From positions 509,008 to 559,718 of the forward strand of contig NC_090613.1 in the NCBI RefSeq assembly GCF_004359215.1: a DNA stretch of 50,711 bases, written 5' to 3'. The stretch comes from Bremia lactucae. Taxonomy: Eukaryota > Oomycota > Peronosporomycetes > Peronosporales > Peronosporaceae. This document shows positions 33,840-43,194 of the stretch, piece after piece. Numbering within the stretch: the stretch's first letter is position 1; each line of letters opens with the position of its first letter. The notes under the pieces are model-generated. The model made no database searches. It was not told the DNA's origin and saw nothing but the letters and a program-made list of their open reading frames with translations. A program made the translations under genes and the position numbers.

Positions 33840-34385
33840 ATGGCCAACCGCAACGCGCAGGAGCTGGCCGAGAACGTGTTGTCGCTTTACGACGTTAGCA
33901 CGGACCGTGACGCAACGATCGCCAAGTATTACATGTCCGATGCGGTATTTACCGATCCGATCGTGGTCGTGCGCGGCATTGACAATATCCAAGCGCAATT
34001 TCGGATCCTGTCCAAGTTTATCAAGTCCAGCAAGGCAACGCTCGTTCGCGGCTCAATGGCCGGTGCCTCGGTGCTCACAATTGATAGTTCCATGGTATAT
34101 CGCCTTAAACCCTTTCCAAGCGTGATGAAGATTGTTCTACGGGTTTTCTCGGTGCTAGAGCTCAAGAACGGCCGCATCGCGTCGCATACGGACCATTACG
34201 ATTTCTATTCCGTACTGTCGAACATTCCTTTCGTTGCCTTCTTTTATGGGCAATTTCGTCCCATGTTTGGGGCTACCAGTTCCGCTGTGATCAAGCGCCT
34301 CGTGCCACCCCATACAAAGAAGGCCATTTCGGCCACTTCAGCCGTGGCTAGTGGAGACGGCGTTGTTACGGCCATGGCCACCTAA
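33840..34385 (+). CDS. NTF2/SnoaL-like domain protein
   Basis: This is a single exon of 181 residues. The pattern is that of a SnoaL/NTF2-like cone fold: an N-terminal helix (AQELAENVLSLYDV), then YYMSDAVFTDPIVVVRGIDNIQAQF, and strands ending VLELKNGRIASHTDHYDFYSV, with D and H in usual ligand-pocket positions. A hydrophobic patch (LSNIPFVAFFYGQF) may touch membrane. Similar proteins are widespread in oomycetes and chytrids with unknown role. The ATG at 33840 is the first in frame before the domain. Function cannot be stated beyond the fold. Confidence 0.8.
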   Translation: MANRNAQELAENVLSLYDVSTDRDATIAKYYMSDAVFTDPIVVVRGIDNIQAQFRILSKFIKSSKATLVRGSMAGASVLTIDSSMVYRLKPFPSVMKIVLRVFSVLELKNGRIASHTDHYDFYSVLSNIPFVAFFYGQFRPMFGATSSAVIKRLVPPHTKKAISATSAVASGDGVVTAMAT

Positions 34386-34613
34386 AGGACAAATGGATAT
34401 TTCTTTTTTTCTTGAATTTTATTGGCGCGATGATAGTAGTAAAAGCCAATGGAGTCGTTTTAGTGTATTGTGTAAGGAGCTGGGGGAGCTGCGTCACGTA
34501 TTTTTCTTAAGTAATTATCGTTTTCGATCGGTTTAAAAAAAAAAAACATTAGTAGTGCAGAATGTGGCAACCGTTTACGTCATCATGCATCGCGCACTTG
34601 CAGTTGCCCCAAT

Positions 34614-35714
34614 TTAAGGCAATCCAAGGCCAGCAAATGGGTCTCTACTGCCTAAAGGAGCACCAGTTGGTACCACGTGTGGCATCGACTTCACGCTTTT
34701 GTTCTTAATCGGTTGCGGATGTTGCTGATTATTAAACCTTCCATATTGCATACCCATGGATTGGCTTCCCACGCCATCCGCACGGCCATAGCTGCTTCTA
34801 ATGTTGCTATGCTGTGGCATTCCGTACGTAAGCGAAGAGTCCACCAATTGATCAAACACGCTAAAGTCTTTCTGCACCGGCGCTGCATGCAATTGATTCA
34901 GAATTGGGCTTTGATCGGTTTGTACAGGTGCAAATGGGTCAAAAGATGCTGTTGATGGCTTCAACACGTTTGCAGGTAAAGCAAATGGGTCGAACGAATT
35001 TGCCGTCAGTGCGAATGGAGCCGATGTAAACGCATTAAAATCGTCCGAATCCGCTGACAAAGCGTCACCAACGTCGTCAAGAAGCAATGTTGTCGGCGCA
35101 GGAGCAGCAACAAACGCTCCAAAGTCATCATTTGAGCTGTTTACCCCCGGTGCCGCTGCAAAATTACCCCATTCCTCATTGGCAGTAATTAAGCTTTGGG
35201 TTGGAAAAGTATGCAAGCCGAGATTACTCGAATTCTTTAAATCCGTGGCCTCCAAGTCTAGCAAGTTGCCTACTGCTCCTAGTTGATCTAATGTGCCAGA
35301 GAAACTGGTGGATTTTGACGCATTCAAGTCGTCGGCACCGATATAAAACGCTTTCTCATTGTAAACTGAGTTGATAAATTGCTTGTAATAGTCAAGCGAG
35401 TCTTCCTTCGTAGGTTTGCGCATAGAGGACTCGTCCCAACGGCCGAGCCAAATGCGTTCAGCTGCGGCATTGCCACCGCCGTTCTCGTCACGCAACTCGT
35501 TGACTTCCTCCATGCTCCAATTGCTCATGCTCACGCTTTTCACGCGCATGCTAAAGCTCTGGTGGGCACTCTTGCAATTCGAGCACACAAACGTGTGCAC
35601 CTTCTCACAGATATTCTGATGACCAAAGCGGTTGTAGCTACCGCAATTAATGCACACTTTGTTCGACTCGAGCTTTCTAAGTGCATTGAGTGCTGCCTCT
35701 GCTTCCGCCGCCAT
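34614..35714 (-). CDS. AGFG-type ArfGAP domain protein
   Basis: The ATG at 35714 gives 366 residues; the earlier in-frame GTG is not used. The ArfGAP zinc finger has C21, C24, C44 and C47, and the arginine finger is R57 in SMRVKSVSM. Next comes the family IWLGRWD motif at about 88-94. The rest is low-complexity, with repeated aromatic/acidic clusters (WGNFAAAP, DDFGAFVAAP, DDFNAFTSAPF) and DPF motifs (FDPFALP, FDPFAPV, RDPFAGLGLP at the end). This fits AGFG/HRB proteins, which activate GTP hydrolysis on Arf and bind endocytic adaptors through DPF/NPF motifs. The gap between the Cys pairs is 19 residues, slightly longer than the usual 16-17. It is divergent from SCCPDH, with a 198-bp shared upstream region. 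Confidence 0.88.
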   Translation of the reverse strand: MAAEAEAALNALRKLESNKVCINCGSYNRFGHQNICEKVHTFVCSNCKSAHQSFSMRVKSVSMSNWSMEEVNELRDENGGGNAAAERIWLGRWDESSMRKPTKEDSLDYYKQFINSVYNEKAFYIGADDLNASKSTSFSGTLDQLGAVGNLLDLEATDLKNSSNLGLHTFPTQSLITANEEWGNFAAAPGVNSSNDDFGAFVAAPAPTTLLLDDVGDALSADSDDFNAFTSAPFALTANSFDPFALPANVLKPSTASFDPFAPVQTDQSPILNQLHAAPVQKDFSVFDQLVDSSLTYGMPQHSNIRSSYGRADGVGSQSMGMQYGRFNNQQHPQPIKNKSVKSMPHVVPTGAPLGSRDPFAGLGLP

Positions 35715-35912
35715 TGTTGCTGTCGATTCGAGGACGTTTTCGAGAAGCCGCAGCAACTGACCGTTGTGGTATTGTAACCATATTACCTCGAAACAGTGAC
35801 AAAAGTGGACGAAGAATCTAACGGTCCGATTCACATTCTGATTGGTTATTATTGAATAAAATCGTATAAGGGTGCCGTTTTAGATATGCCTCCTTTATAA
35901 AGCAAAACGGCC
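35715..35912. promoter_or_regulatory. Short bidirectional promoter region with CCAAT box
   Basis: Only 198 bp separate the starts of the divergent ArfGAP and SCCPDH-like genes, so they must share promoter space. ATTGGT at 35841-35846 is a CCAAT box on the minus strand. TATAAA lies about 17 bp before the SCCPDH ATG, probably too close to act as a TATA box. Confidence 0.5.
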
Positions 35913-37190
35913 ATGAACAAGCGCTTCGACGTGATTGTATATGGTGCCACGGGTTTTACGGGGTCACTGGTGGCCCGCTACTTGATATCAGAGCCTGAAT
36001 CAGCGCCGCATAACCCGTCTGCATTGAAGTGGGCTATGGCTGCTCGTAATACAGCAAAGTTGATGCACTTGAAGGAGCAATTAAAGGAGAAGCTTCCTGA
36101 GGTCGGACCCAATGTAATTGACGCGATTCCTACGATCGTAGCTGATAGTCACGATGAAGATTCGCTGACCAAAATGGTTCAGCAAACTCAAGTAGTAGTA
36201 TCCCTTGTAGGACCTTACAAGCTCTACGGCGAGCTGTTAGTCAAAGTGTGTGCTGAAAATGGTGTGCATTATTGTGATCTAACTGGTGAAATCGTCTGGA
36301 TTAAAGAAATGATCACCAAGTACGCAACTGTAGCGGCTTCCAGCGGCGCCATATTAGTCAATTGTTGCGGTTTTGAAAGCATTCCCTCCGACCTTGCCAC
36401 TTTTCTCGTATCCGATCAAATTCAGCAACAATACCAATCCACAACAAGTCAAATCGACTTGTACTTTACCGCGTTTCAAGGCGAGGCCAGTGGCGGTACT
36501 TTAGCGTCTATTTTTGCAATTTTTGAAACGTCGACCACCGAAGAGCTCCTTTCCATGCGTCATCCTTATTTCTTAACAGACGAGACGACGATGGCGGAAA
36601 AACAGCTGGCGAATTTAGTGACACCGAATGGTAATAAGATAACCTTGGGATACGACAAGGTTATCCATTCGTGGCATTCGCTCTTTATTGGCAGCGCAGT
36701 AAATCAAGCGATTGTCCATCGCAGTAATGCACTCTTACAGAACAAATACGGCGACAAGTTTGTGTATCATGAGCGTATGGCCATTGGGGGCTTCTTGAAG
36801 CAGTTGCTAAGTACCATTGGAATCCTTGTTTTAAGCACATTGCTGTATTTTAGCTGGAGTCGCGCATTGATTAAGCGCGTGGTGCGTGCACCTGGACAAG
36901 GGCCATCGGAAAAAGTAATGCAACACGGCTTTTTCACCGCGCAAGTCGCAGGGTACGCAGACGATGGCAAACTAGCAGTGACGGCCAAGATACTTGGCGA
37001 TGGCGATCCAGGGTATCGACTCACGTCACGCTTGATTGCAGAGTGCGCTTTGAGCTTGGCGAAACATGAAATGAAGACACTTCCAGGCGGGTTTTATACA
37101 CCTGCAAGTGCTTTTGGCTACAAATTAATTGACCGCCTTCAGACGAAAAAGTTGCTAACATTTGAATACACCAATACAGCGTCAAAGTGA
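35913..37190 (+). CDS. Saccharopine dehydrogenase-like oxidoreductase (SCCPDH family)
   Basis: 425 residues, close to the 429 of animal SCCPDH. The N-terminus is a Rossmann fold with VIVYGATGFTGSLVARYL (nucleotide-binding G-A-T-G-F-T-G at 11-17) and AARNTAKL. Family segments VSLVGPYKLYGE, CAENGVHYCDLTGE, NCCGFESIPSDL and the C-terminal GDPGYRLTSRLIAECAL are all present. A hydrophobic segment at about residue 300 (IGILVLSTLLYFSW) suggests membrane or lipid-droplet association, as for SCCPDH. It lacks the lysine-biosynthesis partner domain, so true saccharopine dehydrogenase activity is doubtful. Confidence 0.93.
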   Translation: MNKRFDVIVYGATGFTGSLVARYLISEPESAPHNPSALKWAMAARNTAKLMHLKEQLKEKLPEVGPNVIDAIPTIVADSHDEDSLTKMVQQTQVVVSLVGPYKLYGELLVKVCAENGVHYCDLTGEIVWIKEMITKYATVAASSGAILVNCCGFESIPSDLATFLVSDQIQQQYQSTTSQIDLYFTAFQGEASGGTLASIFAIFETSTTEELLSMRHPYFLTDETTMAEKQLANLVTPNGNKITLGYDKVIHSWHSLFIGSAVNQAIVHRSNALLQNKYGDKFVYHERMAIGGFLKQLLSTIGILVLSTLLYFSWSRALIKRVVRAPGQGPSEKVMQHGFFTAQVAGYADDGKLAVTAKILGDGDPGYRLTSRLIAECALSLAKHEMKTLPGGFYTPASAFGYKLIDRLQTKKLLTFEYTNTASK

Positions 37191-37352
37191 CAAGGAAGCA
37201 ATTGACAAAAAAAAATGAATGGATTGCCTACTTTACACGCTTTTGTTTCTTTTTATAAAAATAAAAATGGAATTGTTTTTTTTGCGCCTTTGTAAGGAAA
37301 ACGAAAGTGTTGGGACGTCTATACTTGTGTAATTATTGCCAAACCTTCTTGA

Positions 37353-39143
37353 TCACGAAACAGCCTCTTTCTCTGGCACATCGACACTGTCCACACACAC
37401 TCGTTTTCTATCAATCAATTGCTTTATAACAGTTGCCATGTACTCCCAAGCAAGTCGCATGTCTTCTTCCGTCGATTTGGCGGTAGTAAAAATATCAACC
37501 GTAGACTTGATCTCATTAGACGCTTCGTTCTCTTCTGTACAAGAACCGCTCCAAAGATTTGAAATCAAGTTGCCACTTAATGCTGCATCAGCTAATAAAT
37601 TTTTCGTCTCTATTGCCGCGATACCTCGTTCTAACTCCTCCACTTGAAGCTCCTGTATCAACGCGATATCATGCTGCCAATTCAGAAATACTCGCTTCAC
37701 AACGTCAGGTACGGTTTCATTAAACGAGTTACTCGCACCTACATCCTTCCCTTGTATCAATACTTCAGCATTCGTAACCGGGTTACGATCAACATAACGT
37801 CGAAAAATAGTATTGCAATACAACAATACCGCGTCACACGCAAAACGTTGTTGCGAAGCTCGCGCCCACATTGAAATCGTCGCAATTGCTGCAATCTCTT
37901 TTTGTTCCTTTTCATGACACTTTTCTCGATCTTTCCACCTCGATGGAGCATACCTTTTGGCTACAAGTGAAGCGTATTGAACACGCTTATTTTTTTCACG
38001 AAAGTCGATCGGATTTGCCTCGCAATTTCTTGGAAAAAGGACTTTAAATGCCACTTGTAAATTCAAAAGCTTGCGCACCGTCGCTGGCGGTAATATTTGC
38101 GACTTTTGCAGCTTAATTTTCATTTTTTCCAGTCTTTCGATCGATTTCACGAGAGTTTTTCGTTTTTTAGCCAGTTTGGCCACCTGCTCGTCGAGTTGCA
38201 CTAATTTTTTTGTTGCCACTGCCAATTGCCTCTCCGTTTGTTGCTCTTTGGTCAACGACGGTGCAACTATCAACTCACAATGTTCATTTGTATCCATAAC
38301 GCGCTTTCGTTTCCTCCCTTGCTTCACTTTACCTGCGACATCTTTTGTATTTTCTTCACTTGCCTTTGTTTTTTTAGTTTTTTTCACGCAAATTGGAACT
38401 AAAGGTTTGTTTCGTTTGAAAGTCTTGCTACCTGCATTCTTTGTACTTGCCATACGACCACCAAGACATTCGTTTAAGTGCGCTTGCTGTTTCAGTAGCT
38501 CCAAATGTCCAATCGTCGCCTGGCATCCTGCACACGTCGCAATTTCAAGAGTGGAGCCATCTAGACACTTTTCACTTTTCTTCTCGGCATCTTTTTGTGC
38601 TGAATTTATCTCATGAAATGGCTTCATCACGAGCTCGTCAGGAGCCAGTTCACGATCTGGCTCATTGGAAATGGATACAGTTCTGTTATTGATAATCGAG
38701 TCTTGTTTCAGCAGCTTTTCGGTCGATACAGACGTTGCTGGAGTCAAAAGACGGGGCTTTTGTATTGAATTAGCCTCTCGGATCTCTTTGCCACAGGAAG
38801 GTCCGTGCTCGTCGTGCACGAAGCGTAGACTGGTTTTACCCACAGCAATGATGTCTTTATTATGGAGTTGATACTCGTCATACGCATGCAAGAGTTTGCC
38901 GTTTAATGTAGTACCATTGGTGCTATGGACATCTCGTATGGAGACACTGGTACCGCTCTTCCTCACGTGAATCTCCGCGTGCACACTAGAGACTTCTAAA
39001 TCCTCGGGTAGACGCAACCAACAGCACTTCTTACGACCAATGCAGAGGATTTCCGAAGGAGACGCAGCTGCGACATGGCAGTAGCAAAGAATGAAGTTAC
39101 CATGAGGCCCTCGTGTCCCCTCTAACCCGAAGCAGCACGCCAT
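37353..39143 (-). CDS. FHA-domain protein with coiled coil
   Basis: Single exon of 596 residues from the ATG at 39143. An FHA domain occupies about residues 30-110: IGRKKCCWLRLP, SSVHAEI, DVHSTNGTTLNG and VGKTSLRF carry the conserved G-R, S-x-x-H and S-T-N-G residues that bind phosphothreonine peptides. A Cys pair (CAGCQ) with H and C nearby, about residue 200, could bind zinc. Lys-rich stretches (KKTKKTK, GRKRKRV) look nuclear. A coiled coil follows (KKLVQLDEQVAKLAKKRKTL). The C-terminal third is helical and unassigned. A nuclear role in DNA damage or transcription is plausible by analogy only. Confidence 0.88.
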   Translation of the reverse strand: MACCFGLEGTRGPHGNFILCYCHVAAASPSEILCIGRKKCCWLRLPEDLEVSSVHAEIHVRKSGTSVSIRDVHSTNGTTLNGKLLHAYDEYQLHNKDIIAVGKTSLRFVHDEHGPSCGKEIREANSIQKPRLLTPATSVSTEKLLKQDSIINNRTVSISNEPDRELAPDELVMKPFHEINSAQKDAEKKSEKCLDGSTLEIATCAGCQATIGHLELLKQQAHLNECLGGRMASTKNAGSKTFKRNKPLVPICVKKTKKTKASEENTKDVAGKVKQGRKRKRVMDTNEHCELIVAPSLTKEQQTERQLAVATKKLVQLDEQVAKLAKKRKTLVKSIERLEKMKIKLQKSQILPPATVRKLLNLQVAFKVLFPRNCEANPIDFREKNKRVQYASLVAKRYAPSRWKDREKCHEKEQKEIAAIATISMWARASQQRFACDAVLLYCNTIFRRYVDRNPVTNAEVLIQGKDVGASNSFNETVPDVVKRVFLNWQHDIALIQELQVEELERGIAAIETKNLLADAALSGNLISNLWSGSCTEENEASNEIKSTVDIFTTAKSTEEDMRLAWEYMATVIKQLIDRKRVCVDSVDVPEKEAVS

Positions 39144-39313
39144 TTGATATCAAAAAGAAGGAAAAGACGCCAGAAATGGGTTTAGTAGCCACTTTGTTAG
39201 GACCAAACGCACTATCTTTGTTAAAATAGGCACATCTGTACCCATCTCGATCGTAGTCACTTGAGTTGCAAATTGCCGAGGATTGGATTTCAAGTCTAAA
39301 TATTGGTGTCGTC
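39144..39313. promoter_or_regulatory. Short shared upstream region of divergent genes
   Basis: 170 bp lie between the ATGs of the FHA gene and the second cysteine-rich gene. I see no CCAAT or TATA box that I would commit to. Confidence 0.4.
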
Positions 39314-40429
39314 ATGACTTGGCTACACTCTTTGCTCGTAATGGCTGCATGTGCAGCCTCCACCTCCGCGACAGAGATCAGCGTGTGCCGTGACGCCACG
39401 TATAACATTTCCGTGGACGCTGCGTCGCTCTGTGCGGGCACAGGCGCAGCTCCTGCGGGCTGGAGGTGCCCGAAAGCCGGCGAGGTGGCTGTGGCCGACT
39501 GCGTTTCGACTCTTGCGACTTATACGAGCGATCACTGCGTTACGTATGAAGACGCCGTGTGTCAAGTCATTCATAATAATACTTGGGGCTGTGTTTTACC
39601 GTCCGTGGGTTGCAATGTTAACGCGCCACGGGAGGTCGAGAGTGTGTGTAAGACATGGGACTATAGCGACAATGACTTAATTGACAGCTCCACTTTATTT
39701 AATACAAAAGAAAAGTACAATACGAGTTGGTTTATGCCATTAACCAAGGTGCGACCGCTCTACGAATGTGGGAGAACGCCCACACCCGCTCCCTCGACAA
39801 CATTGTTTGAGGCAAGTTCGATTGTCTCTACGACTACTACGACAACCGAACAGCTAGCAACAACGTCGACATTAAATTCAACGAATACGTCGAGCAATAC
39901 ATTGGCAGATGTGTCTCAATCGGAGGCACTTCCGACGAAAAGCTCTTTCGAGTGTCGTGGCTTTGCTTGCAACTTTTCAGATGCAAAAGGGCCAGGAAAT
40001 GGCAAGATTACAGAAAAAGAAACAAAACAAATTGTAAAATCTTTGACATCAGTGGCTTTGGCTGCAACTATTGCCGAATCGAAAGGACGGAGGAATAAAG
40101 TCATGGCATTTGTTGCCGCAGCGGTGGCATTTGTTGCCGTTGTTGTGGCAGCTGTGGCACTTGTGTACGTTAGACAGAAACTTGTGGGAGAGAAAACAAA
40201 AGTCGTGGAAGACACCATTGAAAATGCTAGTCAAGAAGAAGACGAGGGTTCGGATCAAGACGCGAAGCTTGACGGGCCTTCCATTGCTCCTCCAACGCCG
40301 ACTGTTGTGGCAGGAAGAATGGCAAAGACACCAATTGCAGCAATGAAGGCAACAGTCGCTGGAACAATTATTGCCGCAGAACGCTCGTTTGAGAACAATT
40401 CCGGGATGGAGCCATTTAGTGAGGTCTGA
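39314..40429 (+). CDS. Cysteine-rich type I membrane protein, short stalk (paralogue 2)
   Basis: The ATG at 39314 gives 371 residues starting with a signal peptide (MTWLHSLLVMAACAASTSA). The domain repeats the paralogue 1 pattern: [48 protein letters not shown] and CGRTPTPAP. A short Ser/Thr stalk follows, then a stretch with ECRGFACNFSDAKG, a strong membrane segment (FVAAAVAFVAVVVAAVALVYV) and a cytosolic tail of about 100 residues rich in Glu and Lys. The layout suggests a wall-facing receptor or anchor. It is the only paralogue with a sizeable tail. Confidence 0.87.
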   Translation: MTWLHSLLVMAACAASTSATEISVCRDATYNISVDAASLCAGTGAAPAGWRCPKAGEVAVADCVSTLATYTSDHCVTYEDAVCQVIHNNTWGCVLPSVGCNVNAPREVESVCKTWDYSDNDLIDSSTLFNTKEKYNTSWFMPLTKVRPLYECGRTPTPAPSTTLFEASSIVSTTTTTTEQLATTSTLNSTNTSSNTLADVSQSEALPTKSSFECRGFACNFSDAKGPGNGKITEKETKQIVKSLTSVALAATIAESKGRRNKVMAFVAAAVAFVAVVVAAVALVYVRQKLVGEKTKVVEDTIENASQEEDEGSDQDAKLDGPSIAPPTPTVVAGRMAKTPIAAMKATVAGTIIAAERSFENNSGMEPFSEV

Positions 40430-40948
40430 AATGAGCACATTTCGATGTTTCGAAAAAATAGGGTTTGTTGTAATATTTTATTCAAAATATTGTGAACATG
40501 AAAAAAGACGTGTGCCTCTTTATTCCAACTCGTTCTTACAAATATAATGCTTTTGATATCGTGAAAATTATAATCATAAAATTTCGATAAACCAGATACC
40601 AGGTTCGAAATACTGTGGCATGAAGCAGTGGCCATTGCTTCGTGAACAAAAATAAGCGATCGACAAATTCTTTGCCGATCGCAAGCAGCGGCCCATGTTG
40701 GGGAATCAACCTCGAATTCGATTTGAAAATTTTAAAAAAGCTAGCCTATTATATCTTTTTTCAAAATCATCAGAAACTCGATTCTTTTTTCACTGCTCCT
40801 CAAGATACAAAGTTTACGGTATTTTTTATTTGTGCATTCATTTGCAATCGCTTGAAAATAAAAGTCGGCGGCTGTACCGGCTGAAAACCGGTAAATTTCT
40901 TACGATGACGTGGTAAAGCAAATCATTCCGTCTAAATTTGTATACTCA
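40430..40948. other. Intergenic, AT-rich
   Basis: 519 bp with short overlapping ORFs of no protein-like pattern. It should hold the effector-like gene promoter. Confidence 0.5.
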
Positions 40949-41398
40949 ATGCGTGCCATCGTTTTCGTGACTGCTGCGATCGTGTTAATCTCTGCATGCG
41001 ACGACGCCTGGGCTTCTGAGGCTGTTGCTCGGATGGAAGAGCGATCGGTCTACCCCCTTAGTCTGTTTGACCAATTAAAGTTCTTGCTCTGTGGTCTGCC
41101 TCCCGTAAAGATGTTTAAGGACAATGCCGCTAGTGCACTTCTACCACTCAAATCAAGTGTATTCGCCGACATACATTTGACATGGTGGGAACGGATCGAG
41201 GCTTTGTTCTTGCCTGACTATCTCAAGAGATTTTTTATGAGTTACGCGTCACTTGATTGGTATTTTGCTAGCTGGTATGATTGTTTGAGTGCTGATGAAA
41301 TTACCAACCAATTGAAGGAGAAGTATCCTGGAAAGGCCAGGTTTATAGACAAGATTGTGAAGGCTTACAAAACTTACCGATTAAGAAAACACTCATAA
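40949..41398 (+). CDS. Small secreted effector-like protein with EER motif, no RxLR
   Basis: The ATG at 40949 gives 149 residues. A signal peptide (MRAIVFVTAAIVLISA) is followed closely by RMEERS at about 28-33, an EER motif without an upstream RxLR. The C-terminal half is Trp/Tyr-rich (TWWERIEALF, SLDWYFASWYDC) and ends in an amphipathic helix pair (EITNQLKEKYPG, FIDKIVKAYKTY). This resembles WY-type downy mildew effector folds, but the match is loose. RxLR-less EER or WY effectors are known in downy mildews. Its last 50 codons recur at 43045-43194 within a duplicated segment. The host target is unknown. Confidence 0.65.
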   Translation: MRAIVFVTAAIVLISACDDAWASEAVARMEERSVYPLSLFDQLKFLLCGLPPVKMFKDNAASALLPLKSSVFADIHLTWWERIEALFLPDYLKRFFMSYASLDWYFASWYDCLSADEITNQLKEKYPGKARFIDKIVKAYKTYRLRKHS

Positions 41399-43043
41399 TG
41401 CAATTTGTTTCTAAGCTAATTCATGAGTGACACTAAGAAGGCTATACGTCTATTTCTTAAGGCGTAAAATAAATGAAGGGTGTGTTAGAAACCTGCGTTT
41501 CTAAAAATGTCGCATTTCTCGGTCTTGTAATTCAATAGATCATACTGGATCGTCTGTCTTTCGGTGGTTTCGCAGCGACAAATTTGTCTTCACTTAATTA
41601 TGGTGGAGCCTTTTTAGGCAACAATGTCATCAATTAGTATATTGCTAAAATCAAACGTGCATAAAATCACTCTATCAAGACACCAAATGCAATTCTGTCA
41701 TTCCTGCTCTGATATCGTCGATTCACCAAAATGTAGTTGCCTTTATGCAATGCAGATTAGTACATTAACACGGTGCACTTTACTTATGTTCTTCTGATAT
41801 CGGGAAAGGACACATGGGATGCAGACAGTTGTATGTTATTTTAAGTGGCGAGACAAATACCTATTGAAAAAAGGAACATTTGCAAAACGATCCTTTAAGA
41901 AATTAAAATTATTGTGGCAGAACACTCAGCTGACCATAAAAAGACACCGTCGATTGAGCTATGCTGCTTTAGACAATTGCTACAAAAAATATATTAAAAA
42001 TTCCTGATTGTCAAGGACGAATGGCTTGAGCTAAAATGGGCCAGCTAGTTTATTTTTATAGCAAGCTTAAATTAGCTGTGCATTTTAATGACAATCGACC
42101 TAACCTCAAATTTACTGCGCAATCGTATAGAATTACGGTATTAAGACGCCAAAGGCACTTCAGCCATTTTCTGCTTTTAATTTGTCGATTCGCAAAATAA
42201 TAATTAACTTGTACAAAAACTGTGCACTTTACTTGTGATCTTCTGACATCGGGAAATGAATGATATATGGGATGCAGGCAGTTGTATTTTATTAAAAGTG
42301 GTAAGACAAGAATTCCTTTTTACACAATAGCTATTTTTTGTCAGCTTTCTTGACAAAAGTAATTTTCGCAACGCCATCTTAAAATTTTAAATAATTGGAT
42401 CTTTTCAGGACTTCAAAATGTAAATTCTTATAATTGAGAATTCCTTTAGCAGACTTACTATCCTGAACATCAACAACGCATCCATGTATGTGTTATGAGA
42501 ACTAGGTTTGCTCAAGTGATATTATGTAATTAGATCGTGACATAATAATACTTGCAAGAATTCTGTCACATGTGCGAAGAGCACAAATCTCTTTTATATG
42601 TCAACATGTTCCCTTTATAAAGATAATCTTTCCTGTGAAATTCCCGTTTCGTTAATTGCAAGGAATTATTCGTAAATTACAGTATCAAGAGCAAATAAAA
42701 GATAAATCGCTTAATCTAGTGTCTCGCTCCAGCCATCCGAAGACAAAAAAGTCATGGGACGAAAGCAGCAAGCAGCTCCGCCGCGCAATCGATGTGCAAA
42801 GCGCCAGAGCATCGCAGCACAGGCGCTCCGCGGTGCCAAAAGCCAAATAGGTCAGCAGAATCGAACAGTCCCGAAAAACCGAATTGGCAAGGAGCAGAAC
42901 TCTCAAAAGCTACAACAACAACGTGAGCAGCTCCGTCGCCACCATATTGGACGCAATCGTGGTCTTGTCTCTACTTTAAGTCTCACAGAGCTGGCAGGAC
43001 GAGCGACACAAAGTGCACAGGTCTTTAATCAGAATCAAATGCA
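41249..43043. repeat. Duplicated segment, copy A
   Basis: This runs from inside the effector gene to inside the 5' part of the GTPase gene and corresponds to 43045-44764. The first about 480 bp and the last about 550 bp are nearly identical to copy B. The middle is alignable but strongly diverged. Within copy A, 41740-41850 and 42225-42315 are also similar to each other (GTGCACTTTACTT, CATATGGGATGCAG words), so the spacer contains an older internal tandem repeat. Confidence 0.9.
42754..43043 (+). pseudogene. Partial copy of the GNL3-like GTPase 5' end
   Basis: The first 96 or so codons match the start of the gene at 44478 almost exactly, except for one extra codon (GRKQQAAPP against GRKQAAPP) and a few silent changes. 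It stops at the N at 43044 and runs directly into effector sequence. It is an assembly or duplication fragment, not a fusion gene. Confidence 0.9.
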
Positions 43044-43044
43044 N
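43044..43044. other. Ambiguous base (N) at duplication junction
   Basis: This is the only N in the window. It sits exactly where GTPase sequence ends and effector sequence begins, so it marks a sequence join rather than a single unread base. Confidence 0.95.
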
Positions 43045-43194
43045 TCACTTGATTGGTATTTTGCTAGCTGGTATGATTGTTTGAGTGCTGATGAAATTAC
43101 CAACCAATTGAAGGAGAAGTATCCTGGAAAGGCCAGGTTTATAGACAAGATTGTGAAGGCTTACAAAACTTACCGATTAAGAAAACACTCATAA
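43045..43194 (+). pseudogene. Partial copy of the effector-like gene 3' end
   Basis: This is identical in protein to the last 49 residues of the gene at 40949 and lacks the signal peptide and EER part. Confidence 0.9.

Noticed and set aside
42754..43194. Fusion gene of GTPase N-terminus and effector C-terminus
   Set aside because: The joint falls on the single N at 43044 and both halves are partial copies of neighbours; it is an assembly join.
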